Below are positions 37,570 through 51,009 of a stretch of DNA of 64,000 bases, in pieces; the first letter of the stretch is position 1, and each line of letters opens with the position of its first letter. Source of the DNA: Setophaga petechia. Its lineage: Eukaryota > Chordata > Aves > Passeriformes > Parulidae. The notes under the pieces are model-generated. The model saw only the letters and a list, made by a program, of their open reading frames with translations. It did no database searches and was not told where the DNA came from. The stretch is from NCBI GenBank assembly GCA_024362935.1, contig JANCRA010000010.1:134001-198000 (forward strand). Direction: 5' to 3'. The position numbers and the translations under genes were made by a program.

Positions 37570-40500
37570 ATGTTTAGTGAGCAGGAACGTTTTCTCCTTG
37601 CGAGATATAGTGAAAAAGCTATTTGCTTAGGTGTAGGTGACAAGAAACACTTACTGCAGTGCACTGAAAAGGTAATTGCTACACAGCACTGGAATTGTGT
37701 CAGCAGCTTTCAAAGTGATAGAAAACAGTACTTTCTCACTCTCTTGCCTTTCCCTTCACATTAGTACTCGAACGGAAGGCCTCTTTGACGACTTCCTTTT
37801 TCTTGTTGCAAAACACACTGCAGTCCTCTGTGCAACTTCTAGAACACGACAGGAGATGTTTAGTGAGTAGGAAGGATTTCTCCTTGCGAGACATAGTGAA
37901 AAAGCTATTTGATAAGATGTAGGTAACAAGAAACACTTACTGCAGCGCACTGACAAGCTAATTGCTGCACAGCACTGGGATTGTGTTAGCAGCTTGCAAA
38001 GTGATAGAAAACAGTACTTTCCCACTCTCTTGCCTTTCCCTTCAGATTAATACTTGAAAGGAAGGCATCTTAGACAACTTTCTTTTTCTTCTTACAAAAC
38101 ACTCTGCAGCCCTCTGTGCAACTTCTAGAACACGATAGGAGATGTTTAGTGAGCAGGAAGGTTTTCTCCTTGCGAGACATAGTGAAAAAGCTATTTGCTT
38201 AGATGTAGGTGACAAGAAACACTTACTGCAGTGCACTGACAAGCTAATTGCTACACAACACTGGGATTGTGTAAGCAGCTTGCAAAGTGATAGAAAACAG
38301 TACTTTCCCACTCTCTTGCCTTTCCATTCACAGTAATACTTGATAGGAAGGTGTCTTCGACAACTTTCATTGTCTTGTTGCAAAACACTCTGAAGCCCTC
38401 TTTGCAACATCTACAACACGATGGAAGTTGTTTAGTGAGCAGGAAGGTTTTCTCCTTGCGAGACATTTTGAAAAAGGTATTTGCTTAGATGTAGGTGACA
38501 AGAAACACTTACAGCTGTGCACTGACAAGCTAATTGCTACACAACACTGGGATTGTGTAAGCAGCTTGCAAAGTGATCGAAAACAGTACTTTCTCACTCT
38601 CTTGCCTTTCCCTTCAAATTAATACTTGAAAGGAAGGCGTCTTAGAGAACTTTCTTTTACTTGTTGCAAAAAACTCTGCAGCCCTCTGTGCAACCCCTAG
38701 AACACGACAGGAGATGTTTAGTGAGCAGGAACGTTGTCTCCTTGAGTTACATAGTGAAAAAGCTATTTGCTTAGATGTAGGTGACAAGAAACACTTACTG
38801 CAGTGCATTGACAAGCTAATTGCTACACAGCACTGGGATTGTGTTAGCAGCTTGCAAAGTGATAGAAAACAGTATTTTCCCACTCTCTTGCCTTTCCATT
38901 CACATTAATACTTGAAAGGAAGGCATCTTAGACAACTTTCTTTTTCTTCTTACAAAACACTCTGCAGCCCTCAGTGCAACTTCTTGAACACGATAGGAGA
39001 TGTTTAGTGAGCAGGAAGGTTTTCTCCTTGCGAGACATAGTGAAAAAGCTATTTGCTTAGATGTAGGTAACAAGAAACACTTACTGCAGTGCACTGACAA
39101 GCTAATTGCTACACAGCACTGGGATTGCGTTAGCAGCTTGCAAAGTGCTAGAAAATAGTACTTTCCCACTCTCTTGTCTTTCCATTCACATTAATACTTG
39201 AATGGAAGGCGTCTTAGACAACTTTTTTTTTCTTGTTGCAAAACACACTGCAGCCCTCTGTGCAACTTCTACAACACGATGGAAGTTGTTTAGTGAGCAG
39301 CAACGTTCTCTCCTTGCGAGACAAAGTGAAAAAGCTATTTGCTTAGATGTAGGTAACAAGAAACACTTTCTGCAGTGCACTGACAAGCTAATTGCTACAC
39401 AGCGCTGGGATTGTGTTAGCAGCTTGCAGAATGCTAGAAAACAGTACTTTACCACTCTCTTGCCTTTCCATTCACGTTAATACTTGAAAGGAAAACGTCT
39501 TAGACAACTTTCTTTTTCTTCTTACAAAACACTCTGCAGCCCTCTGTGCAACTTCTAGAACACGATAGGAGATGTTTAGTGAGCAGGAAGGTTTTCTCCT
39601 TGCGAGACATAGTGAAAAAGCTGTTTGCTTAGATGTAGGTGACAAGAAACACTTACTGCAGTGCACTGAAAAGCTAACTGCTACACAACACTGGGATTGT
39701 GTAAGCAGCTTGCAAAGTGATAGAAAACAGTACCTTTCCACTCTCTTGCCTTTCCATTCACATTAATACTTGAAAGGAAGGCGTCTTAGACAACTTTCTT
39801 TTTCCTGTTGTAAAAAACTCTGCAGCCCTCTGTGCAACATCTACAACACGATGGAAGTTGTTTAGTGAGCAGGAAGTTTTTCTCCTTGCTAGACATAGTG
39901 AAAAAGCTTTTAGCTTAGATGTAGTTGACAAGAAACACTTACTGCAGTGCACTGAAAAGCTAACTATTACACAACACTGGGATTGTGTAAGCAGCTTGCA
40001 AAGTGACAGAAAACAGTACTTTCTCACTCTCTTGCATTTCCCTTCACATTAATACTTGAAAGCAAGGCGTCTTAGACAACTTTCTTTTACTTGTTGCAAA
40101 ACACTCTGCAGCCCACTGTGCAACTTCTACAACACGTTGGAAGTTGTTTAGTGAGCAGGAAGGTTTTCTCCTTGCGAGACATTTTGAAAAAGCTATTTGC
40201 TTAGATGTAGGTGACAAGAGACTCTTACTGCAGTGCGCTGACAAGCTAATTGCTACAAATGCATGGGATTGTGTAAGCAGCTTGCAAAGTGATAGAAAAC
40301 AGTACTTTCCCACTCTCTTGCCTTTCCATTCACATTAATACTTGAAAGGAAGGCGTCTTAGACAACTTTCTTTTTCTTGTTGCAAAACACACTGCAGCCC
40401 TCTGTGCAACTTCTAGAACACGATGGAATTTGTTTAGATAGCAGGAAGGTCTTCTCCTTGCGAGACAGAGTGAAAAAGCTATTTGCTTAGATGTAGGTGT

Positions 40501-40715
40501 CAAGAAACACTTACTGCAGTGCACTGAGAAGCTAATTGCTACACAGCACTGGGATTGTGTTAGCAGCTTGCAAAGTGATAGAAAACAGTACTTTCCCACT
40601 CTCTTGCCTTTCCCTTCACGTTAATACTTGAAAGGAAGGCGTCTTAGACAACTTTCTTTTTCTTGTTGCAAAAAACTCTGCAGCCCTCTGTGCAACCCCT
40701 AGAACACGACAGGAG
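37570..40715. repeat. HOR unit 1, 11 monomers (3,146 bp), F deleted
   Basis: Order A-B-C-D-E-(F/G hybrid)-H-I-J-K-L, starting at 37570, 37856, 38142, 38428, 38714, 39000, 39286, 39572, 39858, 40144 and 40430. The 39000 monomer follows a spacer like that before F (GGAAGGCATCTTAGACAACT) but continues as type G (GATTGCGTTAGC, AAATAGTACTTT). Types F and G are therefore fused and the unit is 286 bp short. Confidence 0.85.
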
Positions 40716-43700
40716 ATGTTTAGTGAGCAGGAACGTTTTCTCCTTGCGAGATATAGTGAAAAAGCTATTTGCTTAGGTGTAGGTGACAAGAAACACTTAC
40801 TGCAGTGCACTGAAAAGGTAATTGCTACACAGCACTGGAATTGTGTCAGCAGCTTTCAAAGTGATAGAAAACAGTACTTTCTCACTCTCTTGCCTTTCCC
40901 TTCACATTAGTACTCGAACGGAAGGCCTCTTTGACGACTTCCTTTTTCTTGTTGCAAAACACACTGCAGTCCTCTGTGCAACTTCTAGAACACGACAGGA
41001 GATGTTTAGTGAGTAGGAAGGATTTCTCCTTGCGAGACATAGTGAAAAAGCTATTTGATAAGATGTAGGTAACAAGAAACACTTACTGCAGCGCACTGAC
41101 AAGCTAATTGCTGCACAGCACTGGGATTGTGTTAGCAGCTTGCAAAGTGATAGAAAACAGTACTTTCCCACTCTCTTGCCTTTCCCTTCAGATTAATACT
41201 TGAAAGGAAGGCATCTTAGACAACTTTCTTTTTCTTCTTACAAAACACTCTGCAGCCCTCTGTGCAACTTCTAGAACACGATAGGAGATGTTTAGTGAGC
41301 AGGAAGGTTTTCTCCTTGCGAGACATAGTGAAAAAGCTATTTGCTTAGATGTAGGTGACAAGAAACACTTACTGCAGTGCACTGACAAGCTAATTGCTAC
41401 ACAACACTGGGATTGTGTAAGCAGCTTGCAAAGTGATAGAAAACAGTACTTTCCCACTCTCTTGCCTTTCCATTCACAGTAATACTTGATAGGAAGGTGT
41501 CTTCGACAACTTTCATTGTCTTGTTGCAAAACACTCTGAAGCCCTCTTTGCAACATCTACAACACGATGGAAGTTGTTTAGTGAGCAGGAAGGTTTTCTC
41601 CTTGCGAGACATTTTGAAAAAGGTATTTGCTTAGATGTAGGTGACAAGAAACACTTACAGCTGTGCACTGACAAGCTAATTGCTACACAACACTGGGATT
41701 GTGTAAGCAGCTTGCAAAGTGATCGAAAACAGTACTTTCTCACTCTCTTGCCTTTCCCTTCAAATTAATACTTGAAAGGAAGGCGTCTTAGAGAACTTTC
41801 TTTTACTTGTTGCAAAAAACTCTGCAGCCCTCTGTGCAACCCCTAGAACACGACAGGAGATGTTTAGTGAGCAGGAACGTTGTCTCCTTGAGTTACATAG
41901 TGAAAAAGCTATTTGCTTAGATGTAGGTGACAAGAAACACTTACTGCAGTGCATTGACAAGCTAATTGCTACACAGCACTGGGATTGTGTTAGCAGCTTG
42001 CAAAGTGATAGAAAACAGTATTTTCCCACTCTCTTGCCTTTCCATTCACATTAATACTTGAAAGGAAGGCATCTTAGACAACTTTCTTTTTCTTGTTACA
42101 AAACACTCTGCAGCCCTCTGTGCAACTTCTAGAACACGATAGGAGATGTTTAGTGAGCAGGAAGGTTTTCTCCTTGCGAGACATAGTGAAAAAGCTATTT
42201 GCTTAGATGTAGGTGACAAGAAACACTTACTGCAGTGCACTGACAAGCTAATTGCTACACCGCACTGGGATTGTGTTAGCAGCTTTCCAAGTGCTAGAAA
42301 ACAGTACTTTCCCACTCTCTTGCCCTTCCATTTACATTAATACTTGAAAGAAAGGCGTCTTAGACAACTTTCTTTTTCTTGTTACAGAACATACTGCAGC
42401 CCTCTTTGCAACTTCTTGAACACGATAGGAGATGTTTAGTGAGCAGGAAGGTTTTCTCCTTGCGAGACATAGTGAAAAAGCTATTTGCTTAGATGTAGGT
42501 AACAAGAAACACTTACTGCAGTGCACTGACAAGCTAATTGCTACACAGCACTGGGATTGCGTTAGCAGCTTGCAAAGTGCTAGAAAATAGTACTTTCCCA
42601 CTCTCTTGTCTTTCCATTCACATTAATACTTGAATGGAAGGCGTCTTAGACAACTTTTTTTTTCTTGTTGCAAAACACACTGCAGCCCTCTGTGCAACTT
42701 CTACAACACGATGGAAGTTGTTTAGTGAGCAGCAACGTTCTCTCCTTGCGAGACAAAGTGAAAAAGCTATTTGCTTAGATGTAGGTAACAAGAAACACTT
42801 TCTGCAGTGCACTGACAAGCTAATTGCTACACAGCGCTGGGATTGTGTTAGCAGCTTGCAGAATGCTAGAAAACAGTACTTTACCACTCTCTTGCCTTTC
42901 CATTCACGTTAATACTTGAAAGGAAAACGTCTTAGACAACTTTCTTTTTCTTCTTACAAAACACTCTGCAGCCCTCTGTGCAACTTCTAGAACACGATAG
43001 GAGATGTTTAGTGAGCAGGAAGGTTTTCTCCTTGCGAGACATAGTGAAAAAGCTGTTTGCTTAGATGTAGGTGACAAGAAACACTTACTGCAGTGCACTG
43101 AAAAGCTAACTGCTACACAACACTGGGATTGTGTAAGCAGCTTGCAAAGTGATAGAAAACAGTACCTTTCCACTCTCTTGCCTTTCCATTCACATTAATA
43201 CTTGAAAGGAAGGCGTCTTAGACAACTTTCTTTTTCCTGTTGTAAAAAACTCTGCAGCCCTCTGTGCAACATCTACAACACGATGGAAGTTGTTTAGTGA
43301 GCAGGAAGTTTTTCTCCTTGCTAGACATAGTGAAAAAGCTTTTAGCTTAGATGTAGTTGACAAGAAACACTTACTGCAGTGCACTGAAAAGCTAACTATT
43401 ACACAACACTGGGATTGTGTAAGCAGCTTGCAAAGTGACAGAAAACAGTACTTTCTCACTCTCTTGCCTTTCCCTTCACATTAATACTTGAAAGCAAGGC
43501 GTCTTAGACAACTTTCTTTTACTTGTTGCAAAACACTCTGCAGCCCACTGTGCAACTTCTACAACACGTTGGAAGTTGTTTAGTGAGCAGGAAGGTTTTC
43601 TCCTTGCGAGACATTTTGAAAAAGCTATTTGCTTAGATGTAGGTGACAAGAGACTCTTACTGCAGTGCGCTGACAAGCTAATTGCTACAAATGCATGGGA

Positions 43701-44147
43701 TTGTGTAAGCAGCTTGCAAAGTGATAGAAAACAGTACTTTCCCACTCTCTTGCCTTTCCATTCACATTAATACTTGAAAGGAAGGCGTCTTAGACAACTT
43801 TCTTTTTCTTGTTGCAAAACACACTGCAGCCCTCTGTGCAACTTCTAGAACACGATGGAATTTGTTTAGATAGCAGGAAGGTCTTCTCCTTGCGAGACAG
43901 AGTGAAAAAGCTATTTGCTTAGATGTAGGTGTCAAGAAACACTTACTGCAGTGCACTGAGAAGCTAATTGCTACACAGCACTGGGATTGTGTTAGCAGCT
44001 TGCAAAGTGATAGAAAACAGTACTTTCCCACTCTCTTGCCTTTCCCTTCACGTTAATACTTGAAAGGAAGGCGTCTTAGACAACTTTCTTTTTCTTGTTG
44101 CAAAAAACTCTGCAGCCCTCTGTGCAACCCCTAGAACACGACAGGAG
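40716..44147. repeat. HOR unit 2, 12 monomers (3,432 bp), standard A-L
   Basis: Full order of twelve variants starting at 40716 (A), 41002 (B), 41288 (C), 41574 (D), 41860 (E), 42146 (F), 42432 (G), 42718 (H), 43004 (I), 43290 (J), 43576 (K) and 43862 (L). Diagnostic variants: A has GATATAGTG and GGTGTAGG; B has GTGAGTAGGAAGG; D has CTTACAGCTGTGC; E has CTTGAGTTACATAG; H has GCAGCAACGTTC; J has CTTTTAGCTTAG; K has ACAAATGCATGGG; L has TTTAGATAGCAGG. Confidence 0.9.
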
Positions 44148-47100
44148 ATGTTTAGTGAGCAGGAACGTTTTCTCCTTGCGAGATATAGTGAAAAAGCTAT
44201 TTGCTTAGGTGTAGGTGACAAGAAACACTTACTGCAGTGCACTGAAAAGGTAATTGCTACACAGCACTGGAATTGTGTCAGCAGCTTTCAAAGTGATAGA
44301 AAACAGTACTTTCTCACTCTCTTGCCTTTCCCTTCACATTAGTACTCGAACGGAAGGCCTCTTTGACGACTTCCTTTTTCTTGTTGCAAAACACACTGCA
44401 GTCCTCTGTGCAACTTCTAGAACACGACAGGAGATGTTTAGTGAGTAGGAAGGATTTCTCCTTGCGAGACATAGTGAAAAAGCTATTTGATAAGATGTAG
44501 GTAACAAGAAACACTTACTGCAGCGCACTGACAAGCTAATTGCTGCACAGCACTGGGATTGTGTTAGCAGCTTGCAAAGTGATAGAAAACAGTACTTTCC
44601 CACTCTCTTGCCTTTCCCTTCAGATTAATACTTGAAAGGAAGGCATCTTAGACAACTTTCTTTTTCTTCTTACAAAACACTCTGCAGCCCTCTGTGCAAC
44701 TTCTAGAACACGATAGGAGATGTTTAGTGAGCAGGAAGGTTTTCTCCTTGCGAGACATAGTGAAAAAGCTATTTGCTTAGATGTAGGTGACAAGAAACAC
44801 TTACTGCAGTGCACTGACAAGCTAATTGCTACACAACACTGGGATTGTGTAAGCAGCTTGCAAAGTGATAGAAAACAGTACTTTCCCACTCTCTTGCCTT
44901 TCCATTCACAGTAATACTTGATAGGAAGGTGTCTTCGACAACTTTCATTGTCTTGTTGCAAAACACTCTGAAGCCCTCTTTGCAACATCTACAACACGAT
45001 GGAAGTTGTTTAGTGAGCAGGAAGGTTTTCTCCTTGCGAGACATTTTGAAAAAGGTATTTGCTTAGATGTAGGTGACAAGAAACACTTACAGCTGTGCAC
45101 TGACAAGCTAATTGCTACACAACACTGGGATTGTGTAACCAGCTTGCAAAGTGATCGAAAACAGTACTTTCTCACTCTCTTGCCTTTCCCTTCAAATTAA
45201 TACTTGAAAGGAAGGCGTCTTAGAGAACTTTCTTTTACTTGTTGCAAAAAACTCTGCAGCCCTCTGTGCAAGCCCTAGAACACGACAGGAGATGTTTAGT
45301 GAGCAGGAACGTTGTCTCCTTGAGTTACATAGTGAAAAAGCTATTTGCTTAGATGTAGGTGACAAGAAACACTTACTGCAGTGCATTGACAAGCTAATTG
45401 CTACACAGCACTGGGATTGTGTTAGCAGCTTGCAAAGTGATAGAAAACAGTATTTTCCCACTCTCTTGCCTTTCCATTCACATTAATACTTGAAAGGAAG
45501 GCATCTTAGACAACTTTCTTTTTCTTCTTACAAAACACTCTGCAGCCCTCTGTGCAACTTCTAGAACACGATAGGAGATGTTTAGTGAGCAGGAAGGTTT
45601 TCTCCTTGCGAGACATAGTGAAAAAGCTATTTGCTTAGATGTAGGTGACAAGAAACACTTACTGCAGTGCACTGACAAGCTAATTGCTACACAGCACTGG
45701 GATTGTGTTAGCAGCTTGCAAAGTGCTAGAAAACAGTACTTTCCCACTCTCTTGCCTTTCCCTTCCGATTAATACTTGAAAGGAAGGCGTCTTAGACAAC
45801 TTTCTTTTTCTTGTCGCAAAAAACTCTGCCGCCCTCTGTGCAACTTCTAGAACACGATAGGAGATGTTTAGTGAGCAGGAAGGTTTTCTCCTTGCGAGAC
45901 ATAGTGAAAAAGCTATTTGCTTAGATGTATGTGGCAGGAAACACTTACTGCAGTGCACTGACAAACTAATTGCTACACAGCACTGGGATTGTGTAAGCAG
46001 CTTGCAAAGCGATCGAAAACAGTACTTTCTGACTCTCTTGCCTTTCCCTTCAAATTAATACTTGAAAGCAAGGCGTCTTAGAGAACTTTCTTTTACTTGT
46101 TGCAAAAAACTCTGCAGCCCTCTGTGCAACCCCTAGAACACGACAGGAGATGTTTAGTGAGCAGGAAGGTTTTCTCCTTGCGAGACATAGTGAAAAAGCT
46201 ATTTGCTTAGATGTAGGTGACAAGAAACACTTACAGCAGTGCACTGACAAGCTAATTGCTACACCGCACTGGGATTGTGTTAGCAGCTTTCAAAGTTCTA
46301 GAAAACAGTACTTTCCCACTCTCTTGGCTTTCCATTCACATTAATACTTGAAAGGAAGGCGTCTTAGACAACTTTTTTTCTTGTTGCAAAACTCTCTGCA
46401 GCCCTCTGTGCAACTTCTAGAACACGATAGGAGATGTTTAGTGAGCTGGAAGGTTTTCTCCTTGCGAGACATAGTGAAAAAGCTATTTGCTTAGATGTAG
46501 GTGACAAGAAACGCTTACTGCAGTGCAGTGAAAAGCTAACTGCTACACAACACTGGGATTGTGTAAGCAGCTTGCAAAGTGATAGAAAACAGTACCTTTC
46601 CACTCTCTTGCCTTTCCATTCACATTAATACTTGAAAGGAAGGCGTCTTAGACAACTTTCTTTTTCCTGTTGTAAAAAACTCTGCAGCCCTCTGTGCAAC
46701 ATCTACAACACGATGGAAGTTGTTTAGTGAGCAGGAAGTTTTTCTCCTTGCTAGACATAGTGAAAAAGCTTTTAGCTTAGATGTAGGTGACAAGAAACAC
46801 TTACTGCAGTGCACTGAAAAGCTAACTATTACACAACACTGGGATTGTGTAAGCAGCTTGCAAAGTGACAGAAAACAGTACTTTCTCACTCTCTTGCCTT
46901 TCCCTTCACATTAATACTTGAAAGCAAGGCGTCTTAGACAACTTTCTTTTACTTGTTGCAAAACACTCTGCAGCCCACTGTGCAACTTCTACAACACGTT
47001 GGAAGTTGTTTAGTGAGCAGGAAGGTTTTCTCCTTGCGAGACATTTTGAAAAAGCTATTTGCTTAGATGTAGGTGACAAGAGACTCTTACTGCAGTGCGC

Positions 47101-47577
47101 TGACAAGCTAATTGCTACAAATGCATGGGATTGTGTAAGCAGCTTGCAAAGTGATAGAAAACAGTACTTTCCCACTCTCTTGCCTTTCCATTCACATTAA
47201 TACTTGAAAGGAAGGCGTCTTAGACAACTTTCTTTTTCTTGTTGCAAAACACACTGCAGCCCTCTGTGCAACTTCTAGAACACGATGGAATTTGTTTAGA
47301 TAGCAGGAAGGTCTTCTCCTTGCGAGACAGAGTGAAAAAGCTATTTGCTTAGATGTAGGTGTCAAGAAACACTTACTGCAGTGCACTGAGAAGCTAATTG
47401 CTACACAGCACTGGGATTGTGTTAGCAGCTTGCAAAGTGATAGAAAACAGTACTTTCCCACTCTCTTGCCTTTCCCTTCACGTTAATACTTGAAAGGAAG
47501 GCGTCTTAGACAACTTTCTTTTTCTTGTTGCAAAAAACTCTGCAGCCCTCTGTGCAACCCCTAGAACACGACAGGAG
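44148..47577. repeat. HOR unit 3, variant with M-N-O-P cassette (3,430 bp)
   Basis: A-B-C-D-E then M (45578), N (45864), O (46150) and P (46434) in place of F-G-H-I, then J-K-L. The replaced part keeps the monomer number at twelve; one 284-bp monomer makes the unit 3,430 bp. The same M-N-O-P order is found at 22,926-25,209 and 55,872-57,013. Confidence 0.88.
45578..45863. repeat. Representative 286-bp satellite monomer (type M)
   Basis: Shown as a reference for monomer anatomy, phased at ATGTTTAGTGAG. A + strand frame of 64 codons runs 45578-45772. ACTGCAGT (45661-45668) and CAGTGCACTG (45665-45674) are overlapping perfect dyads. A pyrimidine tract (ACTTTCTTTTTCTTG) and a second, CTGCAG-like site follow. 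TTCTAGAA, a palindrome with the TTCnnGAA heat-shock-element form, lies just before the phase point (45559-45566) and again at the end of the unit. The length of 286 is not a multiple of three, so frames do not continue from one monomer to the next. Confidence 0.9.
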
Positions 47578-50500
47578 ATGTTTAGTGAGCAGGAACGTTT
47601 TCTCCTTGCGAGATATAGTGAAAAAGCTATTTGCTTAGGTGTAGGTGACAAGAAACACTTACTGCAGTGCACTGAAAAGGTAATTGCTACACAGCACTGG
47701 AATTGTGTCAGCAGCTTTCAAAGTGATAGAAAACAGTACTTTCTCACTCTCTTGCCTTTCCCTTCACATTAGTACTCGAACGGAAGGCCTCTTTGACGAC
47801 TTCCTTTTTCTTGTTGCAAAACACACTGCAGTCCTCTGTGCAAATTCTAGAACACGACAGGAGATGTTTAGTGAGTAGGAAGGATTTCTCCTTGCGAGAC
47901 ATAGTGAAAAAGCTATTTGATAAGATGTAGGTAACAAGAAACACTTACTGCAGCGCACTGACAAGCTAATTGCTGCACAGCACTGGGATTGTGTTAGCAG
48001 CTTGCAAAGTGATAGAAAACAGTACTTTCCCACTCTCTTGCCTTTCCCTTCAGATTAATACTTGAAAGGAAGGCATCTTAGACAACTTTCTTTTTCTTCT
48101 TACAAAACACTCTGCAGCCCTCTGTGCAACTTCTAGAACACGATAGGAGATGTTTAGTGAGCAGGAAGGTTTTCTCCTTGCGAGACATAGTGAAAAAGCT
48201 ATTTGCTTAGATGTAGGTGACAAGAAACACTTACTGCAGTGCACTGACAAGCTAATTGCTACACAACACTGGGATTGTGTAAGCAGCTTGCAAAGTGATA
48301 GAAAACAGTACTTTCCCACTCTCTTGCCTTTCCATTCACAGTAATACTTGATAGGAAGGTGTCTTCGACAACTTTCATTGTCTTGTTGCAAAACACTCTG
48401 AAGCCCTCTTTGCAACATCTACAACACGATGGAAGTTGTTTAGTGAGCAGGAAGGTTTTCTCCTTGCGAGACATTTTGAAAAAGGTATTTGCTTAGATGT
48501 AGGTGACAAGAAACACTTACAGCTGTGCACTGACAAGCTAATTGCTACACAACACTGGGATTGTGTAAGCAGCTTGCAAAGTGATCGAAAACAGTACTTT
48601 CTCACTCTCTTGCCTTTCCCTTCAAATTAATACTTGAAAGGAAGGCGTCTTAGAGAACTTTCTTTTACTTGTTGCAAAAAACTCTGCAGCCCTCTGTGCA
48701 ACCCCTAGAACACGACAGGAGATGTTTAGTGAGCAGGAACGTTGTCTCCTTGAGTTACATAGTGAAAAAGCTATTTGCTTAGATGTAGGTGACAAGAAAC
48801 ACTTACTGCAGTGCATTGACAAGCTAATTGCTACACAGCACTGGGATTGTGTTAGCAGCTTGCAAAGTGATAGAAAACAGTATTTTCCCACTCTCTTGCC
48901 TTTCCATTCACATTAATACTTGAAAGGAAGGCATCTTAGACAACTTTCTTTTTCTTCTTACAAAACACTCTGCAGCCCTCTGTGCAACTTCTAGAACACG
49001 ATAGGAGATGTTTAGTGAGCAGGAAGGTTTTCTCCTTGCGAGACATAGTGAAAAAGCTATTTGCTTAGATGTAGGTATCAAGAAACACTTACTGCAGTGC
49101 ACTGACAAGCTAATTGCTACACCGCACTGGGATTGTGTTAGCAGCTTTCCAAGTGCTAGAAAACAGTACTTTCCCACTCTCTTGCCCTTCCATTTACATT
49201 AATACTTGAAAGGAAGGCGTCTTAGACAACTTTCTTTTTCTTGTTACAGAACATACTGCAGCCCTCTGTGCAACTTCTTGAACACGATAGGAGATGTTTA
49301 GTGAGCAGGAAGGTTTTCTCCTTGCGAGACATAGTGAAAAAGCTATTTGCTTAGATGTAGGTAACAAGAAACACTTACTGCAGTGCACTGACAAGCTAAT
49401 TGCTACACAGCACTGGGATTGCGTTAGCAGCTTGCAAAGTGCTAGAAAATAGTACTTTCCCACTCTCTTGTCTTTCCATTCACATTAATACTTGAATGGA
49501 AGGCGTCTTAGACAACTTTTTTTTTCTTGTTGCAAAACACACTGCAGCCCTCTGTGCAACTTCTACAACACGATGGAAGTTGTTTAGTGAGCAGCAACGT
49601 TCTCTCCTTGCGAGACAAAGTGAAAAAGCTATTTGCTTAGATGTAGGTAACAAGAAACACTTTCTGCAGTGCACTGACAAGCTAATTGCTACACAGCGCT
49701 GGGATTGTGTTAGCAGCTTGCAGAATGCTAGAAAACAGTACTTTACCACTCTCTTGCCTTTCCATTCACGTTAATACTTGAAAGGAAAACGTCTTAGACA
49801 ACTTTCTTTTTCTTCTTACAAAACACTCTGCAGCCCTCTGTGCAACTTCTAGAACACGATAGGAGATGTTTAGTGAGCAGGAAGGTTTTCTCCTTGCGAG
49901 ACATAGTGAAAAAGCTGTTTGCTTAGATGTAGGTGACAAGAAACACTTACTGCAGTGCACTGAAAAGCTAACTGCTACACAACACTGGGATTGTGTAAGC
50001 AGCTTGCAAAGTGATAGAAAACAGTACCTTTCCACTCTCTTGCCTTTCCATTCACATTAATACTTGAAAGGAAGGCGTCTTAGACAACTTTCTTTTTCCT
50101 GTTGTAAAAAACTCTGCAGCCCTCTGTGCAACATCTACAACACGATGGAAGTTGTTTAGTGAGCAGGAAGTTTTTCTCCTTGCTAGACATAGTGAAAAAG
50201 CTTTTAGCTTAGATGTAGTTGACAAGAAACACTTACTGCAGTGCACTGAAAAGCTAACTATTACACAACACTGGGATTGTGTAAGCAGCTTGCAAAGTGA
50301 CAGAAAACAGTACTTTCTCACTCTCTTGCATTTCCCTTCACATTAATACTTGAAAGCAAGGCGTCTTAGACAACTTTCTTTTACTTGTTGCAAAACACTC
50401 TGCAGCCCACTGTGCAACTTCTACAACACGTTGGAAGTTGTTTAGTGAGCAGGAAGGTTTTCTCCTTGCGAGACATTTTGAAAAAGCTATTTGCTTAGAT

Positions 50501-51009
50501 GTAGGTGACAAGAGACTCTTACTGCAGTGCGCTGACAAGCTAATTGCTACAAATGCATGGGATTGTGTAAGCAGCTTGCAAAGTGATAGAAAACAGTACT
50601 TTCCCACTCTCTTGCCTTTCCATTCACATTAATACTTGAAAGGAAGGCGTCTTAGACAACTTTCTTTTTCTTGTTGCAAAACACACTGCAGCCCTCTGTG
50701 CAACTTCTAGAACACGATGGAATTTGTTTAGATAGCAGGAAGGTCTTCTCCTTGCGAGACAGAGTGAAAAAGCTATTTGCTTAGATGTAGGTGTCAAGAA
50801 ACACTTACTGCAGTGCACTGAGAAGCTAATTGCTACACAGCACTGGGATTGTGTTAGCAGCTTGCAAAGTGATAGAAAACAGTACTTTCCCACTCTCTTG
50901 CCTTTCCCTTCACGTTAATACTTGAAAGGAAGGCGTCTTAGACAACTTTCTTTTTCTTGTTGCAAAAAACTCTGCAGCCCTCTGTGCAACCCCTAGAACA
51001 CGACAGGAG
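47578..51009. repeat. HOR unit 4, 12 monomers (3,432 bp), standard A-L
   Basis: Same order as unit 2. Private changes include TGTGCAAATTCTAG in B (near 47,840) and GTATCAAGAAAC in F (near 49,076). Its J monomer shares CTCTTGCATTTCCC with the J of unit 1 (near 40,030 and 50,325). Confidence 0.9.
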
